Assembly: GCA_964614215.1 (NCBI GenBank)
Contig: CAZTKP010000151.1
Span: 1-6,486 of the forward strand
DNA length: 6,486 nucleotides
Source: CAZTKP01 sp964614215
Lineage (GTDB): Bacteria; UBP6; UBA1177
Direction: 5' to 3'
The notes below the pieces were generated by a model. It worked only from the letters and a program-made list of their open reading frames with translations, did no database searches and was not told where the DNA came from. Of the stretch, positions 1 through 6,291 are shown in pieces. Position numbers and translations under genes: made by a program. Position 1 is the first letter of the stretch; the number at the start of each line of letters is the position of its first letter.

Positions 1-983
1 AGGTTGCCCTTATTATTGCAGGTATAGGTCTGGCAAACGGAATTCTTGATCAGAAAGTTTTCGGCGTAAGCATAATGATGACGCTTATAACGACTGTTGT
101 TGCTCCTCCGCTTCTTGATATAAGCCTTAAAAAAGAGGGAAAGGGGACCGTAAAGGATCCCATTACCGGAGATACTGAGACAACAGAGTTTAAATTTAAT
201 TCTCATATTATTACAGATGCACTTGTCGGTCACATCAGGGATTATTTTTCAAAGGAAGGATTCTTTATCTACATGATGCAGGTCGATTACAACGCTTATC
301 AGATAAGAAAAGACAATATAATCATAAAGATGAATCACTATCCGGAAAAGATAGAGTTCGTTACTTCAAGAGAAGATGTTTCTTTAATAAAGACAATAAC
401 ATATGAAGCTTTTGTTCAGCTTTATTATCGTGTCGAAAGGATATCCAAAGATGCACTTCCCGAAGAAATGAGAAAAATGATCAGCAATCCTGAAACCAGC
501 AGGGACTGTATCAACTTCGGAAGCATTCTCGATCCTGACTGCATAAAGTTGAATCTTGCAGGAACAACCAAGGAGGAGGTCATCAGAGAACTGGTGCTGC
601 TTCTTGATAAAAAAGGACTGGTTTTTGATTATGAAAGTGTTGTCAAAGAGGTTCTTGAAAGAGAGAACGTCATAAGTACCGGAATGGAAAACGGTTTTGC
701 CTGTCCCCATGCAAGGAGTGAATCTTTCGACCACGTCCAGATAGCTGTCGGTATAAAGAAAGAGGGCATGGATTTTCAGTCAATAGATAAAAAACCGGCA
801 AAAGTTATAGTTCTTCTTCTTTCTTCGACCAAGGATAATGACCCGCATATTCAGGTACTTGCATCCCTGGCATCGATGTTCGTCAACAATGGTGGAATGA
901 ACAAACTTCTTAACGCTAAGAGTACCAGAGAAGTCTGGGAAATCTTTAATGCATATTCAGCAAAAAAGACAGTCAGCATTTAA
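1..983 (+). CDS. Cation:proton antiporter with C-terminal PTS EIIA type-2 domain (5'-partial)
   Basis: The reading frame is already open at the window edge (first full codon at base 3), so the N-terminal membrane part is missing. The visible protein starts with the end of one hydrophobic helix and a final membrane helix (about bases 54-125) ending in VVAPPLLD. This resembles the last helix of Na+/H+ exchanger-family (probably CPA2) transporters, which swap Na+ or K+ for protons across the inner membrane. A roughly 125-residue cytoplasmic linker that I do not recognise follows (about 135-515). The last ~146 residues (from about 522) form a PTS EIIA domain of the fructose/PtsN type. It has the motif STGMENGFACPHAR, whose histidine (codon 708-710) is the usual phosphorylation site, and a second conserved histidine in DPHIQVLASL. 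By inference, phosphorylation of EIIA may control ion transport. The stop is TAA at 981. The EIIA assignment is firm; the antiporter call rests on a short membrane stretch plus the known occurrence of this domain pairing. Confidence 0.82.
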   Translation, partial: VALIIAGIGLANGILDQKVFGVSIMMTLITTVVAPPLLDISLKKEGKGTVKDPITGDTETTEFKFNSHIITDALVGHIRDYFSKEGFFIYMMQVDYNAYQIRKDNIIIKMNHYPEKIEFVTSREDVSLIKTITYEAFVQLYYRVERISKDALPEEMRKMISNPETSRDCINFGSILDPDCIKLNLAGTTKEEVIRELVLLLDKKGLVFDYESVVKEVLERENVISTGMENGFACPHARSESFDHVQIAVGIKKEGMDFQSIDKKPAKVIVLLLSSTKDNDPHIQVLASLASMFVNNGGMNKLLNAKSTREVWEIFNAYSAKKTVSI

Positions 984-1005
984 CAAAAAAAATACGCGAT
1001 CTCAT

Positions 1006-1033
1006 TTGACTTTTGAAGTCGTAACATTAATAT
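1006..1033 (+). promoter_or_regulatory. Candidate sigma-70-type promoter for the V-ATPase operon
   Basis: TTGACT (1006-1011) matches five of six bases of the -35 consensus. After a 16-base spacer comes TAATAT (1028-1033), which matches four of six bases of the -10 consensus. It lies in the only sizeable gap between genes and would give a leader of about 55 bases before the subunit E start. A weaker alternative is TTGTTT (1047-1052) with TAATAC (1070-1075), spacer 17. AT-rich DNA produces such matches easily, so this is a position-supported guess. Confidence 0.4.
1008..1020. repeat. Small inverted repeat in the promoter region
   Basis: GACTT (1008-1012) and AAGTC (1016-1020) are perfect inverted arms around a 3-base loop. 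They overlap the candidate -35 element. The 5-base-pair stem is too short, and lacks the following T-run, to be a convincing terminator of the antiporter gene. It could be an operator half-site pair or chance. Confidence 0.3.
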
Positions 1034-1037
1034 TAAT
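1026..1037. repeat. Perfect 12-base AT palindrome
   Basis: ATTAATATTAAT reads the same on both strands and covers the candidate -10 element of the operon promoter. It could be a binding site for a dimeric regulator, or simply AT-rich promoter DNA. No regulator gene is visible in the window. Confidence 0.35.
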
Positions 1038-1095
1038 TGCTTTTTGTTGTTTGAATTAAGAAATTATTTTAATACTTGGATATGGAGATGAGGAT

Positions 1096-1725
1096 ATGAG
1101 CGAAAACAGTTCAGTTAAGATCAGTTCTCTTGACTCAAAAATGAAGGACCTTTCCGATTACCTGAGAAAGAGTGTTCTGGACCCGGCCGATGAAGAAAAG
1201 CGTACGATAATCGGCAATGCTGAAAAAGAAGCGGAACAGATCATTGAGAAAGCGAAAAAGGAAGCGGAAAAGATCGTTAAGGACGCGCGCAGCGAAAGTG
1301 AAAACATAAAAGCAAAGACAGATTCTGCACTTCATATTGCTGCCAGGCAGGCTGTTGACACATTAAAGGTGGCTTTTGAAAAGGAGATCCTTAGTTCAGC
1401 AGTTGAAAAACCCGTCAAGGAAGCTTTGAAAAGTGATGATATCATTAAAGAATTCGTTGCAGAAGTCCTTAAGGCCTACTCAGATGACGATGGCTCCTAT
1501 GAACTTTCTTTAAGCGAAGAGATGAAGGGAAAACTTAATGACTATCTTGCTGATGCAGTTGGAAAGGTCTCAGGGATCAGGCTCAGTGCCGAGAATGTTC
1601 CTTCGGGTTTTGCAGTCTCAGTTTCAGGAACTGGCCTCAGATTTGATTTCACAGAAGAATCGGTAGTTGAGCTTCTTACGGAATACATCAGGCCTGAACT
1701 TAGAAAGATGCTTTTTAATAAGTAG
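1096..1725 (+). CDS. atpE: V-type ATP synthase subunit E (peripheral stalk)
   Basis: The 209-residue product is of normal size for subunit E, which forms the peripheral stalk that keeps the A3B3 head from turning with the rotor. Residues about 30-100 are a highly charged helix with alanine spacing and 11-residue periodicity (residues 34-77), as expected of the right-handed coiled coil in this stalk. Residues about 100-209 form the globular C-terminal domain that binds the head, ending in the typical helix EYIRPELRKMLF. The start ATG at 1096 is preceded by GGAG (1084-1087) at 8 bases. ATGs at 1082 and 1088 are in another frame. It is the first gene of the operon, 18 bases before the DUF2764 gene. 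Primary sequence of this family is poorly conserved, so the call rests on the coiled coil, the C-terminal region and the position ahead of A, B and D. No gene for the usual partner subunit G is present here. Confidence 0.9.
   Translation: MSENSSVKISSLDSKMKDLSDYLRKSVLDPADEEKRTIIGNAEKEAEQIIEKAKKEAEKIVKDARSESENIKAKTDSALHIAARQAVDTLKVAFEKEILSSAVEKPVKEALKSDDIIKEFVAEVLKAYSDDDGSYELSLSEEMKGKLNDYLADAVGKVSGIRLSAENVPSGFAVSVSGTGLRFDFTEESVVELLTEYIRPELRKMLFNK
1195..1326 (+). repeat. Four 11-residue (33-base) coiled-coil repeats in subunit E
   Basis: Residues 34-77 of subunit E fall into four consecutive 11-residue units: EKRTIIGNAEK, EAEQIIEKAKK, EAEKIVKDARS and ESENIKAKTDS. The middle two are still similar in DNA: GAAGCGGAA begins at both 1228 and 1261, exactly 33 bases apart. 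Hendecad periodicity is what a right-handed coiled coil needs, so this is structural repetition inside the gene rather than a mobile repeat. Confidence 0.75.
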
Positions 1726-1743
1726 TTCTGAGGATGCTTAAAA

Positions 1744-2586
1744 ATGACGAACTTTAATCATTATACCATCGCCGCTCTTCCCGAACTAAGATGGGACAGC
1801 GAACTTCCGGGAACTGTCTTTGAGTTCCTTGAGGATTTCAAAGTTCCGCTTGAGACATTGAGGGACGGAATAAGTGACATTCTTCTTCTGAACGATGTGA
1901 AGAATCTTGAACTTATTCTCAAATCCAGACTGGGATGCCCTGAACAGTTCGTCGGAAACCGAGATGGCGGAGAGATCGATTTTTATAACGCAAGGGTAGT
2001 GGAACCGGACGAACTGGAGCTTTTTCTTGAAGATCCTTTTGTGAATAGACCGCACGATAACTATCCGGATTTCATGATAGATTACTTTCTTAACTACAAG
2101 TCCGATGAAGATAGACATAAGAACATAGAGGAACTTTACATTGCATATTTCAATTATATGCAGACAAGAGAGAACGGGTTCTTAAGATACTACGGAAGGA
2201 TAGCTGCGACAATAAGGACGGTAATGGCCGCAAAGAGAATAATGAGGCGCGGACTTGATCTTGAGAAATACCTCAAAGGTGATCCGTTCATTGTGCATAC
2301 AATACTTGAAAACAAGAGCAGTTCCGATCTGGGGCTCAAGAATATTTTCCCGGAAGTGTCTGAAGTTATTGCTCTTTTTGATAGAGCGAGAGACCCGCTT
2401 GAAGCTGAGAGAGATCTCGACAGGATCAGGTTTGAGCTCATGGAACAGGTTGGAAGAGAGTCTCCTTTTGCAAACCATATTATTTATTCGTACATAATCG
2501 GTTTTCAGGTCAGGAACAGGTGGAATACTCTCAATGACGAGAAGGGAAAGGAGATACTCGAAAATATCATAGAAGGTAATTACTGA
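1744..2586 (+). CDS. DUF2764 family protein of V-type ATPase operons (possible subunit C/d equivalent)
   Basis: The 280-residue, soluble, mostly helical protein has no signal peptide or membrane segment. Genes annotated DUF2764 sit between subunits E and A in the V-ATPase operons of spirochaetes, Chlamydiae and Bacteroidetes. The N-terminal YTIAALPEL (7-15), the central FLRYYGRIAATIRTVMAAKR (146-165) and the C-terminal half fit that family from memory. The segment DPLEAERDLDR (217-227), followed by a helix ending YSYIIGFQVRNRW (248-260), resembles the end of archaeal/V-type subunit C (eukaryotic d). That protein is the socket joining the central shaft to the membrane ring. No other C gene is present in the visible operon, so a C-like role is plausible, but this is inference. 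ATG 1744 has GAGGA (1730-1734) upstream. The TGA stop merges into the ribosome binding site of subunit A, 14 bases before its start. Confidence 0.85.
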   Translation: MTNFNHYTIAALPELRWDSELPGTVFEFLEDFKVPLETLRDGISDILLLNDVKNLELILKSRLGCPEQFVGNRDGGEIDFYNARVVEPDELELFLEDPFVNRPHDNYPDFMIDYFLNYKSDEDRHKNIEELYIAYFNYMQTRENGFLRYYGRIAATIRTVMAAKRIMRRGLDLEKYLKGDPFIVHTILENKSSSDLGLKNIFPEVSEVIALFDRARDPLEAERDLDRIRFELMEQVGRESPFANHIIYSYIIGFQVRNRWNTLNDEKGKEILENIIEGNY

Positions 2587-2592
2587 AGGAGA
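2586..2592 (+). promoter_or_regulatory. Strong ribosome binding site of subunit A overlapping the upstream stop codon
   Basis: AAGGAGA begins on the last base of the DUF2764 stop codon; its GGAG core is 9 bases from ATG 2601. This decides the start at 2601 rather than the in-frame ATG at 2610. It is the best ribosome binding site in the operon, consistent with three copies of A being needed per enzyme. Confidence 0.75.
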
Positions 2593-2600
2593 TAAAGATA

Positions 2601-4358
2601 ATGGCTGCTATGGAAAAGGCAAAGGGTACGGTCGTTGCTGCACAGGGTAACCTGCTTACCGTCAGGTTTGAAGGTATCGTGAGACAGAACGAGGTTGTTT
2701 ATGTGAAAAGTGAAGGAAAGTCGCTGAAAGGTGAGGTTATTGAGGTTAGCGGTAACGATGCCAAAGTTCAGGTTTTCGAGCCTACTAAAGGTGTAAGATA
2801 CGGAGATGAGGTTGAGTTTGATTCGGATCTTCTGACAGTTGAGCTCGGTCCCGGATTGCTTAAAAGGGTTTTTGACGGACTTCAGAACCCCCTTGAAGAT
2901 ATTGCCGAGCAGGCCGGATACTTCCTTCCCAGAGGCGTATATCTTGATCCTATTCCCAGAGATATCGACTGGCACTGGACTCCGATTGTAAAAGTGGGCG
3001 ATGTTGTTGAAAGAGCTATGTTTCTCGGATGGGTTCCTGAAGAGAATGTTGAACATAAGATAATGGTTCCTTTCAACTTTAACGGCAAGGGAACTGTGAA
3101 GGAAATAGCGCCGGTCGGTGATTACAAGGCTGATCACGAGATCGCAAAGATAGAAGACGAACAGGGAAAAGTTCATTCAGTTACGATGATCCAGAGATGG
3201 CCTGCAAAGTTTGCACTGCGCTTTGGAGAGAGAAAGCTTCCCGTAGAGCAGCTTGTTACTGCAATGAGAACAATTGACGGGCCTTTTCCTGTTGCAAAGG
3301 GTGGAACTTTCTGTACTCCCGGGCCTTTTGGAGCGGGAAAGACAGTTCTTCAGCATCAGGTCTCAAAACATGCACAGACCCAGGTTGTTATCATCGTTGC
3401 ATGCGGAGAACGTGCAGGAGAGGTTGTTGAGATCCTTAAGGAGTTCCCGCATCTTGATGATCCGCAGACGGGAAAGAAACTCATCGACAGGACATCCATT
3501 ATCTGTAACACTTCCTCAATGCCTGTTGCGGCAAGGGAAAGTTCGGTGTACATGGGCGTTACGATCGCTGAATACTACAGACAGATGGGTGTTGACTGTC
3601 TCCTTCTTGCCGACTCAACTTCAAGATGGGCACAGGCGCTCAGAGAAATGTCAGGAAGACTTGAGGAGATCCCGGGGGAGGAGGCTTTCCCTGCTTATCT
3701 TGCAACAAGAATTTCCGAACTTTATGAAAGAGCAGGAGTTCTTGAACTTTATGACGGAACGGAAGGTTCTCTGACTATCGGTGGTTCTGTAAGTCCTGCA
3801 GGAGGTAACTTTGAAGAACCGGTTACTCTTGCAACTCTTTCAGTTGTGGGATGTTTCCTCGGTCTGAGCAGACACCGTAGTGATGCAAGAAGATATCCCG
3901 CGATAGATCCGCTTATCAGCTGGTCAAAGTACAGTGACCGTTTTGCCGAGCATGGTGATGATGCTGTGAAACACAGGATCGGGATCGTTAAAAAGGCTCA
4001 GCGGGTCGTTTTTGAAAGTGACGAGATCGGAAAGAAGATGAGCGTTGTCGGAGAAGAGGGAACAAGTCTTGACGATATGGTGACATACCTCAAGGGTGAG
4101 TTCTACGATGCTGTTTATCTTCAGCAGAACGCTTTTGATCCTGTTGATACGGCCACAGATCTGACAAGACAGAACGAGCAGCTTGAAGTTGTTGACAAGG
4201 TTCTGAGTAAGGATTTCAGTTTTAAGGATCATGACAGTGCCAGGGAATACTTCCTTGAACTTACAGATAAGGTGATCCAGCTTAACTACCTTTCAAAGGA
4301 CGTTTCGATCTACGAAGAAAAGAAAAATGAAATACTCAATATGATAGAGGGCGTGTGA
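2601..4358 (+). CDS. atpA: V-type ATP synthase subunit A (catalytic)
   Basis: The 585-residue product has the normal length for the catalytic subunit; three copies alternate with B in the soluble head and carry the ATP sites. In order it shows an N-terminal beta-barrel (about 1-75), the extra domain specific to V-type A subunits (about 110-200), the nucleotide-binding domain (about 215-440) and a helical C-terminus. The P-loop GPFGAGKT is at 241-248 with Lys247. CGERAGE at 268-274 contains the catalytic glutamate Glu270. LLLADSTSRW, with Asp338, is the Walker B strand. SVSPAGGN (396-403) is also a family signature. All key residues are present, so it should be active. The sequence is of the spirochaete/chlamydial kind, for example ELGPGLLKRVFDGLQNPL. 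It is separated from subunit B by a single base. The direction of operation (ATP synthesis or ion pumping) cannot be read from this gene. Confidence 0.98.
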   Translation: MAAMEKAKGTVVAAQGNLLTVRFEGIVRQNEVVYVKSEGKSLKGEVIEVSGNDAKVQVFEPTKGVRYGDEVEFDSDLLTVELGPGLLKRVFDGLQNPLEDIAEQAGYFLPRGVYLDPIPRDIDWHWTPIVKVGDVVERAMFLGWVPEENVEHKIMVPFNFNGKGTVKEIAPVGDYKADHEIAKIEDEQGKVHSVTMIQRWPAKFALRFGERKLPVEQLVTAMRTIDGPFPVAKGGTFCTPGPFGAGKTVLQHQVSKHAQTQVVIIVACGERAGEVVEILKEFPHLDDPQTGKKLIDRTSIICNTSSMPVAARESSVYMGVTIAEYYRQMGVDCLLLADSTSRWAQALREMSGRLEEIPGEEAFPAYLATRISELYERAGVLELYDGTEGSLTIGGSVSPAGGNFEEPVTLATLSVVGCFLGLSRHRSDARRYPAIDPLISWSKYSDRFAEHGDDAVKHRIGIVKKAQRVVFESDEIGKKMSVVGEEGTSLDDMVTYLKGEFYDAVYLQQNAFDPVDTATDLTRQNEQLEVVDKVLSKDFSFKDHDSAREYFLELTDKVIQLNYLSKDVSIYEEKKNEILNMIEGV

Positions 4359-4359
4359 T

Positions 4360-5664
4360 ATGGTTAGAACATACAATCGCATAGAAAGGATCAAGGGAAG
4401 TATTGCTCAGGTCAAGGCCGAAGGAGTGATGCTCGGTGAGCTTGCCCAGATAAAGATGCGTGACGGAAGACAGACTCTGGGTGAAGTTATCAGTTTTAAC
4501 GATGACAATGTCAACCTTCAGGTTTACAGCGGAACGAAGGGTGTTTCCACCGGTGACCAGATAAGATTTCTGGGAAAACCTATGCAGGTAAGCTGTGGTG
4601 ACACTATGCTCGGAAGGGTTTTCAACGGTAGTGGAGAACCTATTGATAACGGTCCGGAACTTATGGAGGAAAAGGTTGAGGTCGGAGGACCGTCCTTTAA
4701 TCCTACAAAGCGTATTATCCCGAAAAGATTTGTAAAAACGAACATTCCGATGATCGATATGTTCAATTCTCTCGTTATTTCTCAGAAGATACCGATCTTC
4801 TCGATCCCGGGAGAGCCTTACAACGAACTTCTGGCTAGAATTGCCAGTCAGACCGATGCCGATGTTATCGTTCTGGGCGGAATGGGACTTAAGTTCGATG
4901 ACTATCAGTACTTCAAGGAATATTTCTCAAGATCCGGTGCAATGGAAAAGACCTCGATGTTCATTCATCTTGCATCAGACCCTGTTGTTGAGTGTGTTCT
5001 CGTTCCTGACATGGCGCTTGCTGCAGCTGAAAAGTTTGCAACTGAAAATAAGGATGTTCTGGTTCTTCTTACCGATATGACAGCTTTCAGTGACTCGCTT
5101 AAAGAGATCTCCATCTCGATGGAAATGGTTCCCTCCAACAGAGGATACCCCGGATCTCTCTACAGTGACCTCGCTGCAAGATACGAAAAGGCTGTTGATA
5201 TCGACAGTTCAGGTTCAATTACAATTATTGCTGTTACAACCATGCCCGGTGACGATGTTACTCATCCGGTTCCTGATAACACAGGCTACATTACCGAGGG
5301 TCAGTTCTACCTGCACAACGGTTCGATCGATCCTTTCGGTTCACTGAGCCGTCTTAAGCAGCAGGTTATGGGTAAGGTTACAAGAGAAGACCACGGTGAC
5401 CTTGCAAATGCTATGATCAGACTCTATGCCGATGCAAAGAAGGCAAGAGACAGGGAATCAATGGGTTTCAGGCTTTCGACCTGGGATAAAAAACTGCTTA
5501 ACTATGCGGAACTATTCGAGGATAAGATGATGAACCTTGAGGTTAATCTGGATATAGAAGAGCAGCTCGATCTCGGTTGGGAAATGCTTGCAGAGTGTTT
5601 CATGGCAAACGAGACAGGGTTGAAGAATGCATGGATCGAAAAATACGGGAAATGGGAAAAATAG
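4360..5664 (+). CDS. atpB: V-type ATP synthase subunit B (non-catalytic)
   Basis: The 434-residue product is the structural partner of A in the hexameric head. The place of the P-loop is taken by FSIPGEPYNELL (147-158), which lacks the GxxxxGK[ST] pattern, as expected for a B subunit that does not hydrolyse ATP. FGSLSRLK contains Arg331, which corresponds by family alignment to the arginine finger that completes the catalytic site on A. PSNRGYPGSLYSDLAARYEK and TTMPGDDVTHPVPDNTGYI are strongly conserved B-subunit blocks. It is slightly shorter than the 455-480 residues of Thermus, Enterococcus or archaeal B, matching the short form I recall from spirochaetes and Chlamydia. ATG 4360 lies one base after the A stop, with GAGGG (4347-4351) inside the end of A, so translation is probably coupled. 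The TAG stop at 5662 directly abuts the D start. Confidence 0.98.
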   Translation: MVRTYNRIERIKGSIAQVKAEGVMLGELAQIKMRDGRQTLGEVISFNDDNVNLQVYSGTKGVSTGDQIRFLGKPMQVSCGDTMLGRVFNGSGEPIDNGPELMEEKVEVGGPSFNPTKRIIPKRFVKTNIPMIDMFNSLVISQKIPIFSIPGEPYNELLARIASQTDADVIVLGGMGLKFDDYQYFKEYFSRSGAMEKTSMFIHLASDPVVECVLVPDMALAAAEKFATENKDVLVLLTDMTAFSDSLKEISISMEMVPSNRGYPGSLYSDLAARYEKAVDIDSSGSITIIAVTTMPGDDVTHPVPDNTGYITEGQFYLHNGSIDPFGSLSRLKQQVMGKVTREDHGDLANAMIRLYADAKKARDRESMGFRLSTWDKKLLNYAELFEDKMMNLEVNLDIEEQLDLGWEMLAECFMANETGLKNAWIEKYGKWEK

Positions 5665-6291
5665 ATGGCGGAAATTAAGCTAAATAAAACTGAGCTCAAA
5701 TCTCAGAAAACAACGCTTGATCAGCTTACTAAGTACCTGCCGACACTTCAGCTCAAAAAGCAGCAGCTTCAGGCTGAAGTCGAGACTTCAAAGAACATGG
5801 AGGAGTCAATTCTCAGTGAGATGGAAAAGATAAAGGCCTATGTTTCAAAATGGTCTGTCGTTCTTTCCCAGAAACTCACGATCAACGTCTATCAGATGAT
5901 CCAGATCGAGAGCATTGAGACTGATCTTGAAAATGTTGCCGGTGTCGATGTCCCGATATTTAAAGAGGTGATCTTCAAACCTTTTGAATATTCCTTCTTT
6001 ATCAAACCTATCTGGGTCGACATTGCCTACGAGGAACTTAGAAAGATCGTTGTTGAGCGTGAAAAGCTGAGGATAATCAGAAAGAGGATAGAACTTCTTG
6101 CAGAAGAGCTCAGGCAGACGAGTATAAAGGTTAATCTTTTCGAGAAGAGGATGATACCCCAGTGTAAGGAAAATATCCGTAAGATAAAGATATTCCTGGG
6201 AGATCAGGAGATTGCTGCAATTTGTAATGCCAAGATAGCAAAGGATAAATTAAAAAGAAAAGAACTGCTCAGGCAGGCGGAGGCGGTATGA
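5665..6291 (+). CDS. atpD: V-type ATP synthase subunit D (central rotor shaft)
   Basis: The 208-residue protein has the normal length for subunit D, the shaft that turns inside the A3B3 head. It shows two long charged helices, about 1-75 and 122-208, expected to pair as an antiparallel coiled coil around a short middle region. The N-terminus IKLNKTELKSQKTTL and the C-terminal TSIKVNLFEKRMIPQCKENI correspond to the conserved N- and C-terminal signatures of the family; the asparagine-x-x-glutamate and the following IP are retained. ATG 5665 follows the B stop with no gap. Only a weak GGGA (5654-5657) precedes it, so it probably depends on ribosomes finishing B. Its stop overlaps the subunit I start. 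The usual rotor partner, subunit F, is not encoded next to it. Confidence 0.95.
   Translation: MAEIKLNKTELKSQKTTLDQLTKYLPTLQLKKQQLQAEVETSKNMEESILSEMEKIKAYVSKWSVVLSQKLTINVYQMIQIESIETDLENVAGVDVPIFKEVIFKPFEYSFFIKPIWVDIAYEELRKIVVEREKLRIIRKRIELLAEELRQTSIKVNLFEKRMIPQCKENIRKIKIFLGDQEIAAICNAKIAKDKLKRKELLRQAEAV

Noticed and set aside
75..983. Start of the EIIA-containing protein at ATG 75
   Set aside because: The frame is open to the window edge and the upstream codons encode a membrane helix continuous with the next one, so ATG 75 is an internal methionine of a truncated antiporter.
984..1020. Rho-independent terminator after the antiporter gene
   Set aside because: The only hairpin (1008-1020) has a 5-base-pair stem with mixed composition and no T-run after it. 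The A-run at 984-992 is on the wrong side for the + strand.
2601..2612. Alternative start of subunit A at ATG 2610
   Set aside because: ATG 2601 has the better distance (9 bases) from the GGAG core. The second ATG would be 18 bases away.
2580..3176. 198-residue open frame on the minus strand
   Set aside because: It lies wholly opposite subunit A, whose identity is certain. It has no ribosome binding site context or recognisable family and is best explained by codon bias of the sense gene.
3274..3774. 166-residue + strand frame inside subunit A
   Set aside because: It overlaps the P-loop and Walker B coding region of A in another frame, and its arginine/leucine/serine-rich composition is typical of a shadow frame.
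4524..4766. 80-residue minus-strand frame opposite subunit B
   Set aside because: It is opposite a strongly conserved gene, is serine/proline rich, and has no recognisable domain.
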